8,427 nucleotides of DNA from NCBI GenBank assembly GCA_018400515.1, contig JAGYMR010000115.1, positions 1 to 8,427 of the forward strand, given 5' to 3'. The DNA is from Tangfeifania sp. (lineage in GTDB: Bacteria; Bacteroidota; Bacteroidia; Bacteroidales; Prolixibacteraceae). Positions 1 through 5,824 of the stretch are shown here, piece by piece (positions within the stretch are counted from its first letter, which is position 1; the number at the start of each line of letters is the position of its first letter). The notes beneath the pieces are model-generated. The model searched no databases and had not been told where the DNA came from. It saw only the letters and a program-made list of their open reading frames with translations. The position numbers and the translations under genes are program-made.

Positions 1-1149
1 CTCGTCGGGGGTCATGGAGTAGATGATCGCTTCAATGTGTTTGAACGAATCATCATCGAGGTCCATATTTTTTATGGCTTTCCCCATGCCTGGGATCATA
101 GAGGCCACGTCTTTCAGGTTCCCCATCTTTTTTATCTGGTTGATCTGCTTCAGGAAATCGTCGAAGTTGAAGGTGTTTTTTGCCAATTTTTTATGCAGCT
201 TCCGGGCCTCTCCCTCGTCAAACTGTTCCTGTGCTTTTTCCACTAGTGAAATAATGTCGCCCATCCCCAGGATCCGGTCGGCCATCCGGTCGGGATGAAA
301 GAGTTCAATGGCATCGGGTTTTTCACCGGTTCCGACAAATTTGATTGGTTTTTCAACCACTGCCCGGATGGAAAGGGCTGCTCCCCCCCGGGTATCCCCG
401 TCGAGTTTGGTAAGGACCACCCCGTCGAAGTTGAGGGCGTCGTTAAACTCTTTGGCGGTGTTGACCGCATCCTGTCCGGTCATGGCGTCTACCACAAACA
501 AAATTTCATCGGGATCGACCGCTTTTTTGATGGAGGAGATCTCCTTCATCATTGCTTCGTCGACGGCCAGGCGGCCGGCGGTATCAACAATCACAACATC
601 GTGCCCTTTGTTTTTGGCCTCTTTAATGGCTGCTTTGGTAATTTTCACCGGATCCTTGTTTCCCTCTTCGGTATAAACCGGGATCCCGATTTGCTCTCCA
701 AGCATTTTTAACTGGTCGATGGCAGCCGGCCGGTAAACGTCCCCTGCCACCATGAGCGGATGCCGTCCCTTTTTATGTTTTAACATGTTGGCCAGTTTTC
801 CGGAAAAAGTGGTTTTCCCGGATCCCTGCAGGCCGGCCATTAAAATAACGGCGGGGGAATTTTGAAGGTTCATTTCGGCTAGCTCGCCTCCCATGAGACG
901 TGCCAGCTCGTCTTTTACGATCTTTACCATGAGCTGCCCCGGTTTTACAGCAGTGAGTACCTGCTGCCCCAGGGCTTTCTCTTTGACTTCATCGGTAAAG
1001 TTTTTGGCTATTTTATAATTAACGTCGGCGTTGAGTAAAGCCCGGCGGATATCTTTCAGGGTTTCAGCAACATTGATCTCGGTAATCCGTCCCTGACCTT
1101 TCAGCAGTTTAAACGAATGCTCCAGCCTTTCTGTTAAATTATCAAACAT
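1..1149 (-). CDS. ffh: Signal recognition particle protein Ffh (SRP54 homologue), 3' end cut by window edge
   Basis: Ffh is the GTPase of the signal recognition particle. With 4.5S RNA it binds signal sequences on nascent membrane and secreted proteins and docks with FtsY at the inner membrane. Reading the minus strand from the ATG at 1149 gives 383 codons without a stop, starting MFDNLTERLEHSFKLLKGQG. The N-domain helical bundle covers about residues 1-90. The G domain follows with the P-loop GLQGSGKTT (106-114), DVYRP (137-141), DTAGR (189-193), TKLDGDTRGG (247-256) and GTGEK (273-277). The M domain begins near residue 310-325 and includes SMIPGMGK (350-357). Family members are about 430-450 residues, so roughly the last 60, including much of the RNA- and signal-binding M domain, lie beyond position 1. 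All GTPase motifs are intact. No Shine-Dalgarno is seen before the start; a good Bacteroidota-type promoter lies upstream. The gene is divergent from tex. The 4.5S RNA gene is not in the window. Confidence 0.97.
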   Translation of the reverse strand, partial: MFDNLTERLEHSFKLLKGQGRITEINVAETLKDIRRALLNADVNYKIAKNFTDEVKEKALGQQVLTAVKPGQLMVKIVKDELARLMGGELAEMNLQNSPAVILMAGLQGSGKTTFSGKLANMLKHKKGRHPLMVAGDVYRPAAIDQLKMLGEQIGIPVYTEEGNKDPVKITKAAIKEAKNKGHDVVIVDTAGRLAVDEAMMKEISSIKKAVDPDEILFVVDAMTGQDAVNTAKEFNDALNFDGVVLTKLDGDTRGGAALSIRAVVEKPIKFVGTGEKPDAIELFHPDRMADRILGMGDIISLVEKAQEQFDEGEARKLHKKLAKNTFNFDDFLKQINQIKKMGNLKDVASMIPGMGKAIKNMDLDDDSFKHIEAIIYSMTPDE

Positions 1150-1177
1150 GGGTAAAAAAATTTTTGAAAATGCGCCC

Positions 1178-1208
1178 CAAAATTACAAGGAAAAAGCAGA
1201 AAGTCAAA
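1178..1208 (-). promoter_or_regulatory. Bacteroidota-type promoter for ffh
   Basis: On the minus strand, TTTG (1208-1205) is followed by exactly 19 bases and then TAATTTTG (1185-1178), a full match to the known Bacteroidota sigma-factor consensus TTTG-N19-TAnnTTTG. The -7 element lies 28 bases before the ffh start codon, leaving room for a short leader. The match is read directly; promoter activity is inferred. Confidence 0.7.
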
Positions 1209-1242
1209 AGGAAAAAACAGATAAAAGGAAAAAATACTTTTC

Positions 1243-1250
1243 TACCTTTG
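1243..1250 (+). promoter_or_regulatory. Candidate -7 promoter element for tex
   Basis: TACCTTTG fits the Bacteroidota -7 consensus TAnnTTTG and ends 19 bases before the tex start codon. I find no matching TTG or TTTG about 19-21 bases further upstream; that stretch is purine-rich. The promoter may therefore be weak or have a degenerate -33 box. Confidence 0.5.
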
Positions 1251-1269
1251 TCCCTGCAAAACGAAGCAT

Positions 1270-3405
1270 ATGGATCCAAAAATTACAGCTCTTATTGCCC
1301 GCGAACTGGGGGTCCGGGAGGATCAGGCGGGCAATACCATTGAATTGCTCCGGGAAGGGGCAACCGTTCCTTTTATCTCCCGGTACCGCAAAGAGCGCAC
1401 CGGAAGCCTTGATGAGGAGCAGGTACTCCGGATCAAAGAGCAGCATGAAAAATATGTTGCCCTGGAAAAGCGGAAGGAAACGGTTCTGGCTACTATTGAA
1501 GCGCAGGATCAACTGACCCCTGAGTTAAAAGCACGCATTGACCAATGCTTTGATCCGGTGGAACTGGAGGATATTTACCTCCCCTACAAGCCCCGGCGGA
1601 GAACCAAAGCCACGATTGCCCGTGAACGGGGACTTGAACCGTTGGCAAAGATCCTTATGAAGCAGCTGGAGCGGGATCCGGAAAGCCGGGCGCATGCCTT
1701 TCTGAACGATGATGTAGAAGCGCCCGCAGATGCACTGGCGGGAGCCCGTGACATCATAGCCGAGTGGATGAGCGAAAATGAAAAAGCCCGGAATATGGTT
1801 CGGCAGGCCTTTGAGAAGGGAGCGGTTATCACTTCAAAAGTGATTAGCGGGAAAGAGGCGGAGGGCACTAAGTACCAGGATTACTTCGATTGGAGTGAAC
1901 CGTTGAAAAAATGTCCGTCGCACCGGTTACTGGCGATGCGCCGGGGGGAGAAAGAGGGGTTTCTGCGCATTTCACTGAAGCCCGATGAAGAGCAGGCGAT
2001 GGAAAAATTATCCCGTTTTTTTGTGAAAGGAGAAAACGAAAGCTCCAGGCAGGTAGCCATGGCCTTAAAAGACAGCTTCCGGCGATTGATCGAACCGGCC
2101 ATCGAAACCGAATTTGCCCGCCAGTCGAAGGAGAAAGCCGATGCGGAGGCCATTGCTGTTTTCGCAGAAAACCTGCGGCAGTTGCTTTTGGCGCCGCCAC
2201 TCGGACAAAAACGGATTTTGGCCATCGATCCGGGCTACCGCACCGGTTGTAAAGTGGTATGCCTTGATGCCCAGGGCAATCTGTTGCACAATGAAACCAT
2301 TTACCCGCATCCGCCACAAAAGGAGCGGAAACTGGCAGCCAAAAAGCTGACCTCCATGGCCGAGATGTATCAGATTGATGCCATTGCCATTGGCAACGGG
2401 ACGGCCAGCCGGGAAACAGAAGCATTTGTTAAGAAATTGCGCTACTCCCGCGAATTACAAGTGTATGTGGTAAATGAAGACGGGGCATCGGTTTATTCGG
2501 CATCCTCCGTGGCCCGCCAGGAATTTCCCCAATACGATGTGACCGTCCGGGGAGCGGTTTCCATTGGCCGCCGCCTGATGGATCCGCTGGCCGAACTGGT
2601 GAAGATCGATCCGAAAAGCATCGGGGTGGGGCAGTACCAGCACGATGTCGATCAGAAGAAACTGAAAGCGGGCCTCGATTCGGTGGTTGAGCTGAGTGTC
2701 AATGCTGTTGGGGTTAATCTGAATACCGCCAGTCAGCACCTGTTGAATTACATTTCGGGGCTGGGCCCCCGGCTGGCCAAAAATCTGGTGGAACACCGGA
2801 AGGAGAACGGCCCTTTCCCTTCCCGGGAAGCCCTGAAAAAAGTCCCCCGCATGGGGCCTAAAGCCTTTGAACAGGCTGCCGGCTTTCTGAGAATTCCCGG
2901 AGCCTCCAATCCGCTCGATAATTCCGCCGTACATCCGGAAACCTATCCGGTGGTGGAAAAGATGGCCCGCGATTTGAATTGTTCACTTGCCCAATTGATC
3001 GGGGATGATGAACGGGTCGGGAAAATTGATCTGCAGCAATATGTTTCCGGGGATACCGGATTGCCAACCCTTCAGGACATAAAAAAGGAACTGCTTAAGC
3101 CTGGCCGCGATCCGCGGAAGACCATTAAAGTGTTTGAATTTGCCGAGGGGATCTTTTCGCTGGAAGATCTGCAGGAGGGGATGGTAATCCCGGGAATTGT
3201 GAACAACATTACCAATTTTGGTGCATTCGTGGATGTGGGCGTGAAACAGTCGGGGCTGATCCATATTTCGGAACTGGCCGACCGGTTTGTCAGCGATCCG
3301 AATGAAATTGTTAAATTGCACCAGCACCTGAAAGTCAGGGTGAAAGAGGTCGATGTGCAGCGAAAAAGGATCCAGCTGTCCCTGAAAGGAGTCCGGCAGG
3401 ATTGA
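1270..3405 (+). CDS. tex: Tex family RNA-binding protein (YqgF/RNase H-like, helix-hairpin-helix, S1 domains)
   Basis: Tex is a cytoplasmic nucleic-acid-binding protein related to eukaryotic Spt6, linked in other bacteria to transcription and RNA metabolism; its exact job is unsettled. The 711-residue product has the full family architecture at a normal length for Tex (often 700-780). An N-terminal helical region (about 1-310) includes the conserved ATVPFISRYRKERTG (31-45). An RNase H-like YqgF domain (about 315-450) carries ILAIDPGYRTGCK (316-328), GNGTASRETE (375-384) and NEDGASVYSAS (402-412). Next come YQHDV (456-460) and helix-hairpin-helix motifs (about 485-540, with SGLGPRLAKNLVEHR at 496-510). 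A C-terminal S1 domain (about 637-706) contains NNITNFGAFVDVGVKQSGLIH (645-665, minus a few variable positions). The start at 1270 gives the usual N-terminus, and a TACCTTTG element lies just upstream. It diverges from ffh, and its stop codon touches the stop of the opposing small gene with no spacer. Confidence 0.96.
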   Translation: MDPKITALIARELGVREDQAGNTIELLREGATVPFISRYRKERTGSLDEEQVLRIKEQHEKYVALEKRKETVLATIEAQDQLTPELKARIDQCFDPVELEDIYLPYKPRRRTKATIARERGLEPLAKILMKQLERDPESRAHAFLNDDVEAPADALAGARDIIAEWMSENEKARNMVRQAFEKGAVITSKVISGKEAEGTKYQDYFDWSEPLKKCPSHRLLAMRRGEKEGFLRISLKPDEEQAMEKLSRFFVKGENESSRQVAMALKDSFRRLIEPAIETEFARQSKEKADAEAIAVFAENLRQLLLAPPLGQKRILAIDPGYRTGCKVVCLDAQGNLLHNETIYPHPPQKERKLAAKKLTSMAEMYQIDAIAIGNGTASRETEAFVKKLRYSRELQVYVVNEDGASVYSASSVARQEFPQYDVTVRGAVSIGRRLMDPLAELVKIDPKSIGVGQYQHDVDQKKLKAGLDSVVELSVNAVGVNLNTASQHLLNYISGLGPRLAKNLVEHRKENGPFPSREALKKVPRMGPKAFEQAAGFLRIPGASNPLDNSAVHPETYPVVEKMARDLNCSLAQLIGDDERVGKIDLQQYVSGDTGLPTLQDIKKELLKPGRDPRKTIKVFEFAEGIFSLEDLQEGMVIPGIVNNITNFGAFVDVGVKQSGLIHISELADRFVSDPNEIVKLHQHLKVRVKEVDVQRKRIQLSLKGVRQD

Positions 3406-3657
3406 TTATGCTTCTTCCTCGTCGTCGAGGAACTCTTCATTTTCTAATTCCTTTTCCAGAAAATTTTCGGCCGCTTCAATGAGTTGGCCCACTACTTCTT
3501 CATCCCCGGGTTCGCCGTCAATCCAGTGAATTTCCTGGTTGCTCCAGAAATCATCAATGTCGGCTTCGATAATGAACCGTGGCATTTCGGTGTGTACCAC
3601 AAATATGGTATCGGGGGTTTCGAGGGAATTGTCTGCCAGTAAGAATTTTGGTAACAT
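3406..3657 (-). CDS. Small, highly acidic conserved-looking protein of unknown function (83 aa)
   Basis: I do not know a function for this protein. It reads from ATG at 3657 to TAA at 3408-3406. It has about 26 Asp/Glu against only 3 Lys/Arg, and ends in a nearly all-acidic tail (FLDDEEEA). The N-terminal half is less charged, with hydrophobic strands (TIFVVHTE at 17-24, PRFII at 26-30) and two Trp residues (38, 45). The C-terminal half (about 53-75) looks helical. There is no signal peptide, membrane segment or metal-binding cysteine. A TACCTTTG -7 element 28 bases upstream of the start supports expression. The N-terminal pattern resembles short uncharacterised proteins I recall from Bacteroidales, but that is memory, not a search. 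It converges on tex with no intergenic base. Confidence 0.75.
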   Translation of the reverse strand: MLPKFLLADNSLETPDTIFVVHTEMPRFIIEADIDDFWSNQEIHWIDGEPGDEEVVGQLIEAAENFLEKELENEEFLDDEEEA

Positions 3658-3685
3658 CGTTCGTTTTTGAAAAATTTATATAATT

Positions 3686-3693
3686 CAAAGGTA
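3686..3693 (-). promoter_or_regulatory. Candidate -7 promoter element for the small acidic protein gene
   Basis: The minus strand reads TACCTTTG, the same octamer as the tex -7 element, ending 28 bases before the start codon at 3657. No clear -33 TTG or TTTG is found at the expected distance, so this rests on one element plus its position. Confidence 0.5.
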
Positions 3694-3730
3694 GGAAAAA
3701 TCTTTCATAGGATAAAACGGGTATTGCCCG

Positions 3731-3753
3731 CCGGACCTGTTCTCCGGTTTTTT
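3731..3753 (+). terminator. Candidate intrinsic terminator, plus strand
   Basis: CCGGA (3731-3735) can pair with TCCGG (3743-3747) across a 7-base loop, and six T residues follow at once (3748-3753). A second small hairpin, CGGG/CCCG (3718-3730), sits immediately upstream. The stem is only 5 base pairs, so it may be weak. The T tract works only for plus-strand transcripts. The only plus-strand gene upstream is tex, whose stop lies about 325 bases away beyond the antisense small gene. Confidence 0.45.
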
Positions 3754-3862
3754 CCTCACCAGGTGAAGGGCAGTCTGACGCAAAAAAAATTTCCACGAAT
3801 AAAATCTATTGCTATTTTAGCAAAAATTAAATAAGAACCAATCGCGGCAAGCCGTGACATAT

Positions 3863-3884
3863 TTATCCGGTTCCGTCCGGATAA
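3863..3884. repeat. Perfect inverted repeat, 8-base arms, 6-base centre
   Basis: TTATCCGG (3863-3870) and CCGGATAA (3877-3884) are perfect reverse complements around TTCCGT. No T tract follows, so it does not look like an intrinsic terminator. It lies about 130 bases before the symporter start and could be a protein-binding site or a leader RNA hairpin; the sequence does not decide. Confidence 0.6.
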
Positions 3885-3978
3885 GCAGTACGTCTCCGTG
3901 AAAATTTTGAATTTTGGCAGATAAAGCGATCCTGCGAAGCGTTCAGCCCGGAGGTTCATTTCCCGGGATTTCCAAGCG

Positions 3979-4008
3979 TTGCGGCAAAAAATTTAATAAT
4001 TAAACCTG
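3979..4008 (+). promoter_or_regulatory. Weak candidate promoter for the symporter gene
   Basis: TTG (3979-3981) is followed by 19 bases and TAAACCTG (4001-4008), which keeps TA and the final TG of TAnnTTTG but has two mismatches. It ends only 6 bases before the start codon at 4015, implying an almost leaderless mRNA. It is the best spaced match I found, but a more distal promoter within the dyad-rich region is equally possible. Confidence 0.25.
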
Positions 4009-4014
4009 TCTTCC

Positions 4015-5745
4015 ATGAACAAAGTAAACGATTTTCTCTCCCTTATTGATGGATATATCGGCGGATCGCAATGGTTCGTCTTTTTACTGCTCGGCACCGG
4101 GCTGTTTTTTACAGTCTATCTTAAGTTTCCGCAATTCCGTTACCTGAAACATGCGATCCGGATTGTGCGCGGAAAGTTTGACCGCAAAGGGGACAAGGGA
4201 GACACCTCGCATTTTCAGGCGCTTGCTACAGCACTTTCAGGTACCATCGGGACCGGGAACATTGCCGGGGTGGCCCTGGCGGTTCATCTTGGCGGTCCGG
4301 CTGCACTGTTCTGGATGCTGGTTACGGCAGCGTTGGGAATGACCACCAAATTTGTGGAGGTTACCATTTCACATAAATACCGTGAATTTGCAGCGGACGG
4401 CACTGTTGCCGGAGGACCGATGTTTTTTATGCGGAAACGCCTGAACATACCGTTAGGGAAGAACCGCTGGCTTAAATCCGGCCCTGTGATCGGGGCGCTG
4501 TTTGCGGGCGCCACTATTCTTTCCTCTTTCGGGACCGGGAATCTTCCCCAGATTAACAGTATTTCCAATTCGCTGTTCGAAACCTTCGGAATGAATCATG
4601 TCCTCAGCGGGGCCATTCTTTCTTTATTCCTGGCGCTGGTTATCCTGGGTGGCATCAAAAGGATTGCGCGGGTAACCTCCCGGCTGGTGCCCACGATGGC
4701 CGTTATCTATTTCATCGGAGCGCTGGGGGTCATTGCGTTCAATTATGAAAATATCCTGCCCTCCCTGGCGGCTGTCTTTGGGGATGTTTTTACAGGAACT
4801 GCCGCCGCCGGCGGTTTCCTGGGCGGAAGTGTTGCTTATGCTTTTAACCGGGGTGTCAACCGGGGGCTGTTTTCCAATGAGGCAGGACAGGGTTCGGCGG
4901 CCATTGCCCATGCCACCGCCCGGGCCCATGAGCCCGTTTCGGAAGGACTGGTGGCCCTTCTGGGGCCATTTATCGATACCATCATCATTTGTACGTTAAC
5001 CGGACTGGTGCTCCTCTCCTCCGGGGTATGGACCGAAAAGATCGATCAGCAGTTCCAGGAGGCCGATCTGGTAATCCTTGATGGCCGTTTTTCTGAAACG
5101 GATGCGGAGGACCGGCAACAACTGGCGGATTTCTTGATGGAAAAAAGGGAGCTGCCACTGTTCACCGGAGCATTAAAGGTTTCTGACGGCATCATCCTGA
5201 AGCAGCCGACCATTCTTCATGCCCGCTCGGTGGCAGAAGATGTGCGGGTCTGGCTCGACGGCGAACTTTACTCAGGAACACTCCGGATCGTTGATGGAAA
5301 ACTGGAAACAGCCGGGGGGCTGTCCGGACAAAACGGGCCGGTCCTTTTGGGAAAATCGCTCATGCACAGCGCCCCCCTCACAACTGTTGCCTTTACCCGG
5401 AGCTGGTTCGGGGAATACGGGAAATACATCGTTTCGATCGGATTGCTGCTTTTTGCTTTCTCAACCGCTATCAGCTGGTCCTACTATGGCGACCGGGCGG
5501 TGATTTATCTTTTTGGAATTAAAGGCGTCCTGTATTACCGCATTTTTTATGTGATCGGCTTTTTCTTTGCCTCCTTTACCGATACCACCATCGTATGGAC
5601 GCTTTCCGGGGTTACCATTGCGCTGATGACTATCCCCAACCTTATCGGAATCCTCTTCCTCTCAAAAGAGATGAAACAGGAGGTACTGCTTTTCTGGAAA
5701 GAATATGCCCTGCGGTATCCCAACGAAAAAGTCCCAAAAAATTGA
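4015..5745 (+). CDS. agcS: Sodium:alanine/glycine symporter, AGCS family, with ~100-residue insertion
   Basis: AGCS transporters are inner-membrane, LeuT-fold carriers that import alanine or glycine with a cation, usually sodium. The family signature is present as [17 protein letters not shown] (93-109), together with [13 protein letters not shown] (73-85, the unwound first core helix), [15 protein letters not shown] (212-226), [14 protein letters not shown] (287-300) and [16 protein letters not shown] (480-495). I count about 11 hydrophobic segments, the last near 528-548. Usual members are about 440-490 residues; this one has 576. The excess lies between the helix ending [10 protein letters not shown] (330-339) and the helix starting near 468. 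Residues about 340-450 form a soluble, charged and probably beta-rich stretch where relatives have a short loop. The frame is continuous and ordinary in codon use, so this looks like a real insertion rather than an error. Substrate and ion are inferred from family. mutS2 follows 79 bases downstream on the same strand, and no terminator is seen between them. Confidence 0.93.
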   Translation: MNKVNDFLSLIDGYIGGSQWFVFLLLGTGLFFTVYLKFPQFRYLKHAIRIVRGKFDRKGDKGDTSHFQALATALSGTIGTGNIAGVALAVHLGGPAALFWMLVTAALGMTTKFVEVTISHKYREFAADGTVAGGPMFFMRKRLNIPLGKNRWLKSGPVIGALFAGATILSSFGTGNLPQINSISNSLFETFGMNHVLSGAILSLFLALVILGGIKRIARVTSRLVPTMAVIYFIGALGVIAFNYENILPSLAAVFGDVFTGTAAAGGFLGGSVAYAFNRGVNRGLFSNEAGQGSAAIAHATARAHEPVSEGLVALLGPFIDTIIICTLTGLVLLSSGVWTEKIDQQFQEADLVILDGRFSETDAEDRQQLADFLMEKRELPLFTGALKVSDGIILKQPTILHARSVAEDVRVWLDGELYSGTLRIVDGKLETAGGLSGQNGPVLLGKSLMHSAPLTTVAFTRSWFGEYGKYIVSIGLLLFAFSTAISWSYYGDRAVIYLFGIKGVLYYRIFYVIGFFFASFTDTTIVWTLSGVTIALMTIPNLIGILFLSKEMKQEVLLFWKEYALRYPNEKVPKN

Positions 5746-5771
5746 TTGTTTTTGCAAAATTCATTTCCCTA

Positions 5772-5803
5772 TTGTTCCGGAAAGGCAATAATTACTAATT
5801 TTG
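5772..5803 (+). promoter_or_regulatory. Candidate Bacteroidota-type promoter for mutS2
   Basis: TTG (5772-5774) is followed 21 bases later by TAATTTTG (5796-5803), a full match to the -7 consensus TAnnTTTG and the same octamer as at ffh. It ends 21 bases before the mutS2 start. The spacer contains the palindrome TTCCGGAA (5775-5782). mutS2 can therefore probably be transcribed on its own even if the symporter transcript also runs into it. Confidence 0.55.
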
Positions 5804-5824
5804 TAAGGCGATTCATCAGGACAA

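Larger units (their letters stand above)
3658..4014. other. 357-base intergenic region rich in dyad symmetries, no convincing gene
   Basis: This gap separates the small acidic protein gene from the symporter, which diverge across it. It holds the minus-strand -7 element, a terminator-like hairpin (3731-3753) and a run of dyads: TCACC/GGTGA (3756-3766), TTGCTA/TAGCAA around TTT (3809-3823), an imperfect 16-mer centred on CGGCAAGCCG (3842-3857), and a perfect 8-base-arm repeat (3863-3884). The heptamer AAGCGTT occurs twice (3937-3943 and 3974-3980). Open frames on the minus strand here are short and lack coding character. I see no tRNA and no riboswitch I recognise. Confidence 0.7.

Noticed and set aside
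295..711. Plus-strand frame of 138 codons within the ffh region
   Set aside because: The minus strand here encodes the uninterrupted Ffh G domain with all GTPase motifs, so the plus-strand frame is a shadow.
1868..2425. Long open frame of 185 codons on the minus strand inside tex
   Set aside because: It is a shadow of the tex coding frame: the plus-strand Tex motifs are continuous through it, and the antisense product has low-complexity Trp/Arg/Pro/Ser content with no recognisable domain.
3756..3959. A 67-codon minus-strand frame in the intergenic gap, with a short hydrophobic stretch (LAAIGSYLIFAKIAIDFI) near its C-terminal half
   Set aside because: It lies across the dyads and candidate regulatory sites, has no promoter element or ribosome binding site, and has an odd composition outside the hydrophobic run. 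It most likely arises by chance, though a small membrane peptide cannot be fully excluded.
5032..5364. The symporter's extra segment as a frameshift, gene fusion or inserted mobile element
   Set aside because: The frame runs straight through both flanking conserved helices, there are no terminal repeats or target duplications, and base composition matches the flanks.
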